64,000 bases of DNA, taken from the NCBI GenBank assembly GCA_033439255.1, contig CM065886.1:2232001-2296000 (forward strand). The letters are read 5' to 3'. Below, piece after piece: positions 52,447-64,000 of this stretch. Every line of letters begins with the position of its first letter. The stretch's first letter is position 1. The DNA comes from Hericium rajendrae. Lineage: Eukaryota; Basidiomycota; Agaricomycetes; Russulales; Hericiaceae. Below the pieces are notes generated by a model. It was not told the DNA's origin. It did not search any database and saw only the letters and a program-made list of their open reading frames with translations. Both the position numbers and the translations under genes were made by a program.

Positions 52447-55400
52447 TCACCGAAAGCGCGCACCGTTCGCGGCACGCAGCTTGCGCATTGCAGATGGTGA
52501 ATCGTAGATGAACGCATCTGAGTCGGAGCTGTCGTCAGAATCGTCGTCCGAGTCATCCTGCACGCCGAACGGCGCCATGCCATCCACGCGGAACACGTCG
52601 ACAAACGGCGTCTGCGGCATGTCCGAGCCTACCTCCGTCGATTTCGCGAGAATCGCAGCGACGCGCGCCTCAAGGCCCTGGCTCGGCATACTTGGAGTCG
52701 GCGGGTGCGTTTTGGGTGATGAGTGCATGCTGTCCTCCTGGAAGAATGTGCTCAGCTCGTGGAGATTCTGCACAAGATCGCCGAGGTCCTCATCAAGCGG
52801 CCGCGGCGAGGACGCCTGAGGTGATGCAAGGCCTTCGATATCCTCCGGTTCGAAGTCGATCCGTGAGGGCCGAGAGGGTACTTTGCAAGTGTCGAAGACC
52901 GCCATGACGTTCGCACGACATGTCTCCTGCAGCTGGTCCTGACGTGCGACACACCAACCCGAACGCTCCGGCACACCGAAGACTTCGCCCACTGCTTCGC
53001 GGTCCTTCACTGTCTGCGTGATATGCATGCTCATGCGCAGGACCTGTTTGGCTGGTAAACCACCTGTGATGGTCATAGGCTCCTCCAAGACCTCGAGTGC
53101 TCGAGGCGCGAGATCCGTTTCCAGAAGTCGCAGCAATGGCATAAGAAGTTCCGAGCCCAAGAGCTCCACCGGACTTCGAGTCTCTCGTTGCTGAAACAGG
53201 ACCTTGAGAATCTGAAGCGATGACACGCGCAACCAATGCTCGGAGTTCAGGACCAGGCTGAGCAAGAGCGTCACAATTTCTGTCCAGTGATCGATGCCAT
53301 AGTGCTCTCGGAGACTAGCGACAGATTGCCGCAGGAAGTCGTCCTTCGTGCGGAAGCGCCCCTTCACGAACGATGTCATGATGCGACTGATACTAGGTCG
53401 ACCTTCTTCCTCTGCTAGCTGTCCAAGATTCTCGGCGAACTCCTCTAACTCAGCGTCTATCACTTCATCGGTCATGGCCCTGAGACACAAAGGCAGCGAA
53501 ATAGTGTACAGATCGCGGACGCGTCCCTCAGCTGGGTCTATGAGTCTGTTGTCGAACACCTTGGACAGCCTTTGAAGCATCTCAATCGTCGGGCCGAACG
53601 TGACAGACGATCGGAGGCCGATGAGAAGAGGTGCCTGCAGAAACGACTCGCCTTGCCAATCAGGTGGACGTTGTGATAGTAGGAAGTCGACTGTGTTCTG
53701 ATCGTTGAGGTCGAGCCGAGACAGAACTGCTTCCAAAAACCTGACCACGTGGAGGAACTCGGTTTCGACGGTTGTGGAGAGACACGCGCATGCAGACCAG
53801 AACATCTGCGGGACGACGGCCACGTCCAATTCTTCTGATGATGCCAGAGCACTCAGCGTCTGCAGAAGCTCTGTGGTGAAGGTCTGAATATTTTCATCGG
53901 GAGCGCCAATCGTATTCGAGAGCCGACCGAGCAACAATGCCAAGTCTGCCTGGGTTGCTGACGGAAGGAGGGCACGAAATATTTGCAGAGAACGAAATGC
54001 GATGCCTCGGATGGAACAAGCAGTGCCCCATAGCAATGCCTGAGAGCCCCATTGTTGCGCTAATTTCGTGTGCAACGGCGACAGCAAGGTCAAGACCTTG
54101 GAGCACAACCAGCGCATCTTAGGCTCTGATTGAGAGCCAGTTTCGTCTTCCCTCCACAACCTGGTATCCATCTCGGCTTCAAGCTCCATGATATTCGCTT
54201 TCAGAGAAGCGCGACTGGGATGAACAGATCGGTCCGGAAGCTCGTCGTAGCCGGACATCCACGATCGTAGTACCTGGAAGAGCAGATGCCGGGCTTGCTC
54301 CCGCACGAAGGCAAGACGATGGTCCAGATGAACAAAAATTGCATGGAGAATGACAGGAAGCTGTGCCTGAAAATCCCAATGGCGCTCTATGGCAACGTCT
54401 GCCAAGAAAAGGAGAGCGAACTGGCCTGCACCGAGAGATGACTGCCTCGGCTGTTCAGCAAAAAGAATGTCCAAATCGGACCAAAGCTCCATATCCTCAG
54501 CATTGGGAAACGCCAGCTTGTGGTCAATGGTAGGTAGCATGCGGGCCGGCTCGATGACGCTGCAGAGATCCTCGACTACTTGTCGTCCGATGGCGGACTG
54601 GGCCAGACAAGCAACGACCTTCTGGGCGCATTGAATATATGGAACGCTTCCAACTTTCTGTGACTGCTCCAGCAGGAATCGAATGGTAGCATGGCCATTA
54701 GACTGATAGGGCGCCGCTACTAATCGAATCCAAAGTACTTCGATCTGCTCTGGGAAGTTACTTGCGTAACGCAGTGTGAGAGCCACGAGATGATATAAAG
54801 CGTTTCGTCCACTGTGTGATAGACCGGATTTGTCTTCGGACATGAGGTTTATATCGGGACTCCAATACTCTAGGCTCTGCAAAAGTACTAGAGGCAGATT
54901 GGACAAGTCGAAGACCTCAGGCAACCAGGCTGAAAATTGAGAGAGGACACTGATAGCCTTATCAGGGTGCTCGCCGGCCAGTACATCAGATATCAAGCGG
55001 AGTGCATGAAAATATGTGCTGGGTGCAGAGCTACCGATGGCGGCTTCAAACTGTGTCAATGATAGCATCCCCGATGACTGCTCATGAACGACTTCCAAGA
55101 TTCTCAAAGCTAGACTGCGGATTGGGAGGAGGGCATGAGATAGATTAAAGAGCCCCAGGCAAACGACCTGTTCGAAGTGGAAGCCGTGACCTTGTCCGTT
55201 ACAGATGACGTCCACGACAACCTCGAAGAATCGAGCATTGCTTGTGTCGAGATCCTTCGACGTCACGAACGCCCGACGTATCACCTCGGACACCAGCTGC
55301 GAGTCGCGTTCGCTATGTAACAGAAGCGACCGAAGGGCTTTTCTATGATTCAGATCAAGGTTAACGGCAGGCTGTAGAACAAGTATATATAACTTACTTT

Positions 55401-58400
55401 CCACTATCCTGGATCGTACGGTCGTGCGCTGCCAGAATGGTGTGAATTCGCTCGAGAAGTGGAATTGGCTCCAGGGTCTTTTGATATTCCGGGGCCGGCA
55501 CTCTCTCTGTTGGAGAGCCCGAGGCAATGTCGGGAGGGAAGTACGCTTTGGCCTAGAGGAATAGTGAGCATATAATGAGAAGAAGGAAGAATCCACGCAC
55601 GCATAGCGATGCCATGGCACCGATCGCCGCTATAGACAGCAGTTTGGTCTCTTTCTGGAAGAGCGCAACCGCCTCCCCTCTCTCAGAAGGATCCGATACG
55701 GCATTCGTTGCCGCCCGCTGCATAATGATTAGACGCTGCTTAGCGGTCTCCGATTGCCGGCCGAATTGACACCACTCTTCACATAGACGAAAGAGGGAAA
55801 GATGCATATGAGCGGGGATGAATCTATCCGTGTCGTTCAGCGTCGTGAGACCGTCAAAGAGACGCTCGATCGTCCCGCAGAAATACCGGCGAAGCTTCTG
55901 TAACTTGAACTGGTCCCGCGACTCCGCTGAGGTGAGAAAGGCTTGTGTGTTGCGTACGAACTTGAGTACGGGCGAGAGCGCTGCCTGCCGACCGCTCGAC
56001 CGCTGGTCTTGCAGATAGTATGCTGTCAGAAAATAGATACGAGCCACGGCCGTGAAAAGACGCTCTTGCCGGCGGCCCCGTTCCGTCACGGGAGATGATC
56101 CAGACTTCGAGCGCGTATCATCAAACAATTGTCGATGAGAAAGCAACCCCAGTTCCTCGAATAGCTGTGGATAGCCTCTGGATGGGAAGGAGCTGATGCA
56201 GAACACAGCTGCATCCCTAAATACCGAATGTTCCGAGTCTAGGAATGGCGTCAAGTAGCGAATCAGGCCCCGGTTGGTGGTGAGACGCTCGCGCTCAAAG
56301 TTGACATCCGACGAGGCCCGTGTATGATCGCGATGAATGAGGGCCGGGCGAATGTCTACGACCGATGCCATGGAACACAATATCTTCGTCCACATGTACC
56401 ACTGAGCGGTCAGGGCCCTGTTGTCCGCAATGGCCTTCGCAATTTCTTTCTCGCCCCCACTGGGACCGCGTGACGGAGGAATAGCCGGCATCCTAGCATT
56501 GAGCCCAGCCATCGCAGCCATAGTCGGGTGGAAACGCGAGGCAGCAGCAATGAGGGTTTCGCGGAGGATGGTCAAAGCCGGAGGTAATGGCTGCGACTCG
56601 TCACCACTGTAGCGATGCATAAGAGACGAAAATACCCATTGCCATATAGTCCGATCCCTGTTGTCCTCGCTATCCGCGATACGGAGCAAGAAGTCAGCCT
56701 TATTCGAATTCTGCCATTGCGCCAAACGGTCCAAGTCGTTGGGTTCCAGGACGTGTTTGAGGTTATCCAGGCAGGTACTAGAGGAAATTCTTCCCTGTAG
56801 GACGTCGACAACACGGCAGCCTTGAGCGTCCGTCTCTGAGATAAGTTGTGACCATATTTCAGTTGAGACAAGACCGACCAGCCGAAGGAGCTTGACGCCA
56901 ACGCAGTGCACTGGCCGAGACGGGTGGCAGAGGAGAAACAATGCCCCTGCCTCAATCTCGTCTAGCCTTGCGACCGCATTCGATACTTCATCTTCTGGTA
57001 GCGTGCTGATCTTCTTATCTAAAATCTCGTGTATCCAGCCATCAATCAGGCTCACCCACAGATTCAGGAGGCGGACATTCTCGATGACGAGCCTCGAACT
57101 TGAGCCTTCCTGCGCAACGTGCGTAGGGTCGAACAGAAATGCAGTATACCTCTTCAAGACTGCGCTCGAATACAGCGGGGTGCTCATGAACCTGCGCAGC
57201 GCCGAAGTAGCCGCCTCGCCGATTGTCGGCTCGACGTGGATGACACCGCGCACGAGCATCTCAATAGCGTCGTCGAGCGAGAGCGACGCATGCAAGCACC
57301 GCGGCCAAGCCTGGAAGCATGTTTGGAGGAGATGCAGCTGTGGCGCAAGGGAGTTCGGGTATGCGATGATGCCGTCAGGGTGTCGCCGGATGGTATAGCT
57401 GTGCGTCTCGTCATACGACGGATTCAGTCGAGCCATAGACCAAAGATCGTCAAAGACGGACATGCGCCCGACGGAGACAGCACATGTCGACGCGACGTGG
57501 CTGATGATGGCCCCAAAGCGGTCGAAGAAATCCTGCATTCCTGGCTTAGAGAGCAGTGACTGAGGCATGAACTCTGCGGAAGGTGAGTAGTCGTGCCATG
57601 ATGGAGCGCCAGAGAAATCGGAGCTGGAAGGCCAAACAGGGACTTGTTCCTCTCGTTCCATCAGATGCAAACTCAAAAGGACAGCCTGTACTGCGATAGT
57701 CATCCTTTCGAAAGAGAGCACTGTTGGCAAATTGGATGGCTTGGAGTTGATTGTCTGCTCCTGCATTAATCCCATAACGACGTCGACACCGAAGTCGAAA
57801 TGCCTGGCAAAGACGAAGTGGACGATATAAATGAACGGCTCCAGATGGTCTTCGTGCGGAAATATCGAGTTCCGATTCGGCGGAAAAAAATGCTTCAGGA
57901 GTGCTTCTATCTTTGTCGTCGATGTCGTATTGGACTCGCGACAGCGGAACATGTAGGTCCAGACCAAACGCATCATGCCATTGAGAACGGGTATGCGGTA
58001 CGGTTTTTCCTGTGAGAATAGACATCAATGCATCGTCAGGACAAGGTCACAAGCTACCCACCTTCAACTTGCTGAGACCAGCTTCAAAACAAGATGTCCA
58101 GTTGCGCAGGAAATATTCCGTCGGGGCGACACAAAGACTCGCAATCAGAAGCGGGTATGCCACATGCCAATATCGGGGCTTCGTCGACATATCCTTCGCC
58201 TTCGGATAGACGATCTCGATTGCTTTAGCCCACTGGGGGTGATTGACCTCCGCTTGAGCGGTCTGGCGGATAGGATACATCAACGGGCGAACATAAGAAG
58301 ATAGACCAAACCACTGACTTTAGCAATCGGATGCAGGAGATGAACCAATGTCTCGGCGAAAGCGACCTTGAAGCGGTAGCCGTGCGCGTTATCGAAGGAC

Positions 58401-60275
58401 TTCGCCAGCCCCTCCATGAACTCGGCTCCTTCCTCAAACGACTCAGGGGGCCAGACCTATTGGGCACAGGCTCAAAATGTTTGTCCATTTGTCCAAATGA
58501 CAGATCATTAAGCTAACCTTGATTTGAATGTGTTTCAGCCCACGGACGAGATTTTCATACTTCATATCCAAGTCTTTTGGTACCTGGCCTGCAGCCACAG
58601 GGCCGAACTCTGACAGAAATCGGTCTGTCACACTCATGAATCTATCGAAGACGTTAGCCTAGAATACAGCGAGCACATGCATGTATCTGCTTACCGTGTA
58701 TTAGCAAGGTGACCTAGCAACGTCGCATACAACTCGGCATTCGTCCTGTGGTTCGCACTCTGCGCGAGCAGCTTCAAGTCTGGCTTCCTGAACTGCTCAA
58801 ATGTGGTTTCCTCGAGGCTGTATCCCATTGCCTCTCCGAGTGCGTCCTTCGACAGCGACTGCACAACGGCGATGAGGGCCCGGCACATGATGTAGATCGC
58901 CGCGAGTGCCTTGCGCTCATTCAGCACCATATGCGCGTCCTGCGGCCGAGCGCCACGCCCGGACGCAGGCGACTGCCCGACGTGCTGCCGCAGAATGTCG
59001 CTCGACACCGGCTCGTTCTGCGTGCGCCGCCAGCGGCGGATGCAGTCGACGACCGGCTTCGCGTTCTTCTGCCCGATGCGACCAAGAGTCTGGATAATAT
59101 CATCGAAAGCCTCGTCGATACCCGGACCCATAAAATCCGCGAGAGGCGGCTCTCTCTCCTGTGGCCCTCATCAGTATGTATCACAGACAAAGGAGCAATG
59201 CCTGCACGACACAGTATTTTTGCTGTAAAGACCTTGATAAGAGTTTTAGATAGATTGACGTCCTTTTTCAGCATCCTATTTGGAAAAAGGACTCTAATGA
59301 GTCTAACACTCTTATCAAGGTCTTGTTTGGAAGAAATCTATGTCACGCCCGCAGTGGAGAGCAACTACTCACGAGTCCCTGCCTCAAGAACACGTCGATC
59401 TTCATCTCCGCCGCGGTCGCAAAGCGCAGAAACACCGCATGCAGCGCATACTCCGCCGGCGTGCGCGGCTCGATCTCGACCCTGTCCTCCTCGACCTCCG
59501 GCAGCGACGCATTCTCGCTCTGATAGAACCCGCCAAAGAACCCGTTCGGCATCGGCGGCACCGGCGGGGTCGCGAGAGTCGTGACGAAGCTCGTCCCGTG
59601 GTCGCTCCCGCCGTCCGACATGTGGAACAGCGAGCCCGAGTGCGAATGCTGCGAGCGCGCGGACGCGTGCCCGCGCCCGCCGCGCGGGGGGCGGTGCGGC
59701 GGGCTCGGGCCGTCCTGCGGGCGGCGCAGCACCGGCGCGTTGTGCGCGAGCGACGAGGTCGAGCGGTTGAACGGGTTCTTGAGCACGGGGTACGAGCTGT
59801 GGTCGAGCGGCGGCAGCGGCGGCGGGTCGCTGTTCTTGCTCGCGCTCTTGAACGCGTTGCGGATCGACGCGAAGCTCGGCTTCTTCGTGAACGGCGAGCT
59901 GCTCGTCGTCGCGATGGACGAGTGCGTCGAGTGCGCGAACGGCGTCGTCGAGCCCTTGCGCGCCGGGGGCCGCACGGAGTGGTTCGAGTCGTCTGATGTG
60001 ACGGAGTCGCCGCGCGCGTGGAAGTAGCTCCTGTCCGCGCGTTCTGAGAAGGGCGTCGGGGTGCTCGCTGTGGGCGAGTCCAAGCTAGAGCTCATGCCCA
60101 TGCTCCCGAACCCAAACCCCGTCCCGGTGCCGGGGGTGCGCCCAAAGGGTATCGGCGTGGACCCAAAGTCCTCATCGTCAAAGTCTAGAGACCCACAAGT
60201 CCTTTAGCACCTGTATATCCCAGTAATGACTGTTCGCGCACCTGGAATAGTGATCTGGATCCGATCTGCGCTCAT
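52447..60275 (-). CDS. Cell morphogenesis protein, Furry/Tao3/Mor2 family
   Basis: Very large HEAT-like scaffold of the RAM/MOR polarity pathway that activates an NDR kinase. I start it at the ATG at 60275: MSADRIQITIP, joined by a short intron to DFDDEDFGSTPIPFGRTPG. A long Ser/Pro-rich disordered N-terminus follows, then PRTPAEYALHAVFLRFATAA, ERKALAAIYIMCRALIAVVQ, MKYENLVRGLKHIQIKV, WAKAIEIVYPKAKDMSTKPR and RIPVLNGMMRLVWTYMFRC, all typical of the conserved Furry N-terminal domain. Two long exons (about 58010-55550 and 55350-52447) carry the rest of the alpha-helical repeats. The C-terminal ~130 residues are acidic and Ser-rich (DDSDDDSDDSSDSDAF) and end RKLRAANGARFR. A 55-nt intron near 55390 shifts the reading frame between the long exons. 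One intron, 59372-59159, is 214 nt instead of ~55 and contains a hairpin. Confidence 0.93.
59228..59324. repeat. Hairpin (MITE-like or small-RNA-like) in a Furry intron
   Basis: Two 42-nt arms, 59228-59269 and 59283-59324, are inverted copies with a 13-nt loop. The outer 17 bases (AAGACCTTGATAAGAGT and its complement) and the inner TCCTTTTTC pair perfectly, with a handful of mismatches in between. It explains most of the extra length of the 214-nt host intron. No clear target-site duplication is visible. Confidence 0.75.
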
Positions 60276-61163
60276 GGCTGCTATGGACACGCGCTGCTAG
60301 TCACCTGAAAAACACGCTCGGCCGTCGAGATGTAGCACCAAACTATGAGTGCCCTTGGAGCGCACTGCAAGCTATGCAGTTCGCCAACGCGTGCCGGAAC
60401 CAGAAACTGCAATGAAGGTGAGACGAAAGGCTGAGACCTGATGGAGGAGCAAGTACTGCCTAAAATCGAAGTACAAGGCCAGATCACGTGGTTGCTATGG
60501 GCGATTGTGGGACCAGGTTTGATCCTGTTTTACATTTGTACTGCACGGAGAGAAAAAGCATTCCAAATATCTCAACCGGTAGCTCAAAACATGCAAATCC
60601 ACTGGATTACAGAGACAGAGTGACAAAATCCAGAGCAAAGCAGTGCAGAGCAAGTGTTACTGTGACAACGTTAACGACGATGGAGTGGTACCCGTAGAGA
60701 GACATCAGGAGCATAAGAAGACATGGGCGGTATCGTGATATGTTGTATGTACGAAGAGAAGGCGGTACCAGCAGGTATTCTGAAAGTGGGGAGTGGATGG
60801 ACCATATCGAATGATCTATACTCTAGCAAGGTAACCGGAACCAGCAGACGAAGGGTGAAACGCAGTATACATAAGGGAAGACGATGATTTTACGCAGCGT
60901 GATGATGATAGTGTTGACGACAGTGAAAGACGATGGTGATGATGAGGGTCATAAAAGTACGTATGCGTGCACAATGCTTTTGACTGAGTGGCTTGAGTCT
61001 GACCAAGAAAGAGATCATGAAAAAGACGAAAGGGAGAAAACAGTGCGATGCAGATCCGGCATGCGGATATATCGACACCTACATAATTTACGTAGGTTTC
61101 CCGTTGTTGATGATTGATTGATTTTGACTTGCGCGAATCCTTCCTTCCAATCCTTCCTTGCCC
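60276..61163. other. Intergenic region
   Basis: 888 bases lie between the Furry start and the stop of the RING/RRM gene, both minus strand. It should contain the Furry promoter and the 3' UTR of the upstream gene. Small frames exist on both strands but none shows family features. Nothing else is seen. Confidence 0.4.
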
Positions 61164-64000
61164 TCACACCATACCGGAGATCCTCTGAGCCAGTGCCTCG
61201 ACCAGCTGCGAGTCAATGCCGAACTCTCTGGCAAGCATGTCGAACGGGCCAGGACCATGCTGGCTCTGGACTTGCGGGACCGCATATACACCGCCGGCGG
61301 AATACGGGTTCATGTTCACGATCGAGGAATCAGGTGTCTGCAGACGGGAGCTACGGCTGCTTCCGCTCGAGGCCGGGCTACGAGACTGAACATAATCAGG
61401 GAGGTCGAAAATTTCGACAATATGCGCCCTTTGATCTTTCGTGAAGGCTGAAGTATGAGGCGGTGAGCACGAGAAGCCAAGCACAGTGGGGGATACGAAC
61501 CTTCACAATGCAGCGCAACCTGGAGGAGTTGCATCACAAGATCAGGCTCGTTAGCAAGGGCTCTGTTCGACATGAGAGCTTGAATTGCAGCTATACAAAA
61601 ATGCATCGTCAGACTTTTGTCATATTTATGCAGAGAAAGAACGCACTCATCGTCAGGTCTGTGCGCGCATCGTTTACAAAAATCAATACCAAAAAAAAGT
61701 AAATGAGGCAAAGAAACGCACCAAAGAGCGCATCCCGGGTCGTGGCCGACCAAAAGACGCGGGGATCTGCCTCCGCCGGGAACTTCGCCAAAATGCTGAT
61801 CAACGAATGATACGGCAGCGTTGGGACCTTCAAGAAGTGCGACTGTCACCATGCATCATCAGCACCATCCCCACACCATACAATGATGAGCAACAACTCA
61901 CATCCGGAGAGCGGATCAGGTGCCCCAGGGCGCGCACTTCTCCCTCCTCGATGAGGGCTCCAACACCTTCCCTCCCTGCCCTTCTCACTGTCGGCTGCCC
62001 ACCGGGCCCCTCAAAGCCGCCACGCCACGCTGGAAACAGCGCACGCATGAGCTCCGCTTGCCCACTGCGCGTGACGGTGACACCGCGCGCACGCCGGCCC
62101 TTGCCAAGCACCGAGTTCTGAGCCGTCCGCAGCGCAGCGCGCGCCGCATCCTCGTCCGCCATCTCGGCGTATGCGTGCGAGAGCGTCTTGCCCTTGCGGT
62201 CGAGCAGGACATGCACACATTTGACGGGATGTTTGAGCCAGGCGCGGATGGCAGGTGGAGTGATGTCCTGCAATTAACGGTTAACGGACTGATCATCTTG
62301 AAGGAACGATGACCTACCCAGGGAACATTGTCAATCCTCAGCACTGGGGTTTCTCCCGCCCTTCCAGAAGACACTGCAACCTGCCTCCTCGCGGCGCCAG
62401 TCGGCGTCCCGGCCCGACCGGCCTCGTCACCAATGCTCCCAAACCCTCCCCGAGGTCCACTCGGACTCGAACCTTGCGAGCCAGAGGTAGATCGCAACGT
62501 GAAGTTGCTCACACCCGCCTTGCAAACCGCACACTCCATGTCCTTTTCCCCAACAATGTTCAACGCGCTTGTAAGGCAAGCAGAACATAATACGTGACTG
62601 CAGGGATCGAGGACGGCGAGGGAGGACGGGGCGAGACCGCAGACGGAGCACACGGACGGAGACGCCGGAGCGGGCTCTTCAGGAAATATATCCTGTGGAA
62701 CAGAAATGGCAGGCCCGAAAGGAGAGGACTGAAACTGAGAAGTTCCGAACATAGAGGTTCGAGAAGATGCGAACGGGGAGGACTGCGGTGAACCTTGCCC
62801 TTGTGAGATATGCAACGACTCGGCAGCGGCGGAAAGGCTGAAGCCAATGGGGCCCTGCGGGTCATCGAATGGGTCGTTGAGGGCGAGCGGCAGCGTGCGA
62901 GGTTGTGTAGGCGAGAACGAAGGGTACGGTGCATACTCGTCTTCATCAATATCGAACAGGTTCGTCGGGGTCTAGTCAAACAGGGCCGAGTGCGAAGTTT
63001 ATTTCACGTTTGGTCCGCATATACACAGATGATGACGTACCTGTCCAAATGCAGGCCGTCGCCGCGGATACGCCGGGTCCGAGAGGCTTCCCTTGAGCTT
63101 AAGGCGACTCACGTTCGACGCGCGCGGCGGGGGTGTGTTGAGTGCCTGCAGGGTACGACGGGCCGGCGTGTGGGGCTGACCTCCGGAGCCCAGACCTTGC
63201 TGGTGAAGAGGCTGTGGCGGCGCCTGGTGAACGATTGTCTGAGCGCGGGTGCGACGCTGGGCCGTGAAGAACGCTGGCTGGAGAGCTAATCCGTGACATG
63301 CGCCACAGGGAAGATCGATAGCACGTCAGCGCGAAGCGGCTGGATCAAGGACAAAACAGCCTACCTGGGCATCACAACGGATGTGAAGAGCAGAGAAGGC
63401 CAGCGCGAGGACGGGGAAGACAAAATGATGATGAGCACACGTAACGTTATCCCCCATCATGGCAGGCAGGCAGGCAGGCATAGCATCACACGCCGCCATG
63501 CCAATCAGGATCAACAACTCACCTTCATGGTCTTGCGTATGAAAAAACAGCCCTGCACCAGAGACATTGGCTTCTGGGGCAGTATGGTCGCTCCCTGGAA
63601 TCCGAAGCGGACGCATATAGATGGCACATAGGGGTGAGGAAAGGAATAGAAGAGGACGTCAGCACGTGGAGACAAACCAAAAGAGACGCATATATGCACC
63701 TGTGAGAGCCATGAGCAACCGCAAAAGAGCAGAGGATTCCAAACTGCGCAGTCACGTACCTTCGTCATCGGTGTACGACGTATCTTCGCATCCAGCCGCC
63801 ACCCGAATCCCGTTTTCGCTTGCCCGCGAGCGCCAGTCCTCTGTGGAGCCCAAGTTGTCGCGCTTATCGCTGGCATCAGGCGACGCAAACGCATTGATGT
63901 TGCCCTCAGGCGAAAGGGCTAACGGGAAGGGTATCTGCGCGAGCGACCCGGGGGTATTGAGCGCAGAGCTGCCGGGCGACCACGAGGAACGGCTGAGAGG
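61164..64000 (-). CDS. RING-type zinc finger and RRM protein (5' end beyond window)
   Basis: Multi-exon gene whose 5' end lies beyond 64000. The visible N-terminal part is Ser/Pro-rich (PLSRSSWSPGSSALNTPGS; INAFASPDASDKRDNL). A short exon reads GATILPQKPMSLVQGCFFIR, and another Gln/Pro-rich one has LNTPPPRASNVSRLKLKGSL. The exon ending near 62330 begins LFDIDEDEYAPYPSFSPTQ and holds a RING-like cluster: CSVCG, then DPCSHVLCSACL, then CAVCKAG. An RRM follows across an intron: TPVLRIDNVPW then DITPPAIRAWLKHPVKCVHV and LSHAYAEMADEDAARAALRT. The last exons are helical (PYHSLISILAKFPAE; ALANEPDLVMQLLQVAL) and end EFGIDSQLVEALAQRISGMV. It is probably an RNA-binding ubiquitin ligase or a regulator of RNA fate; the precise function is unknown. 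Confidence 0.75.

Noticed and set aside
59340-59996. 218-codon plus-strand frame opposite the Furry N-terminus
   Set aside because: Antisense shadow of the Ser/Pro-rich coding exon, with an Arg-rich low-complexity product.
1-64000. CRISPR arrays, operons or bacterial promoters
   Set aside because: The window is eukaryotic with spliced genes. No regular repeat-spacer array was seen.

Overview
This window looks like a piece of a basidiomycete nuclear genome, most likely an Agaricomycete and possibly a wood-decay polypore. The support is dense genes split by many 45-65 nt GT-AG introns with CTAAC-type branch points, fungal gene families (Scs7-type fatty acid hydroxylase, Tao3/Furry, Mug135-like, a QDE-1-class RNA-dependent RNA polymerase, a fungal P450), and multi-domain fungal NLR-like STAND NTPases with TPR repeats. 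The species cannot be fixed from the sequence alone.

Layout. 1-1818: low-complexity DNA, a promoter-like repeat module (copy A) and a TPR gene tail. 2197-9046 (minus): prolyl-tRNA synthetase and a mitochondrial-type isoleucyl-tRNA synthetase. 9821-13965 (plus): a cytochrome P450 and a fatty acid 2-hydroxylase. 14340-14933 (minus): an NLR/TPR relic. 15043-20076: site-2 protease (minus) and family X DNA polymerase (plus), divergent. 20490-23625 (minus): an apparently intact 953-aa NLR-like gene. 24165-29528: glutaryl-CoA dehydrogenase, a small conserved hypothetical, a DJ-1/PfpI protein and a Mug135-like protein. 29914-33928 (plus): RdRP. 34368-43069: aldo/keto reductase, proteasome subunit RPN1 and mismatch-repair MLH1. 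44175-47199 (plus): a second NLR-like gene broken by three in-frame stops. 47200-50601: satellite, a GC-rich minisatellite block, promoter-like module copy B and another TPR tail. 50870-60275 (minus): SRP receptor beta subunit and the giant Furry/Tao3 gene. 61164-64000 (minus): a RING plus RRM protein that runs off the window.

The housekeeping genes are ordinary. The unusual part is a dispersed NLR/TPR family with five loci in 64 kb: one intact, one recently broken, three reduced to fragments. The large NB-TPR exon in every copy is visibly AT-rich and CpG-poor, while the N-terminal exons and the neighbouring genes are CpG-rich. A 20-nt microexon joins the two parts in both long copies.

Two of the TPR tails (1645-1818 and 50270-50601) lie downstream, in the same order and orientation, of a repeated module of about 1.3-1.4 kb. 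The module has a minus-strand intron of exactly 44 nt, a TATA box, a spliced leader with a conserved microexon, a dense array of GATA sites and a near-palindromic CTATGATAGC satellite. I could not assign this module to a known element. It is the best candidate for something undescribed here.
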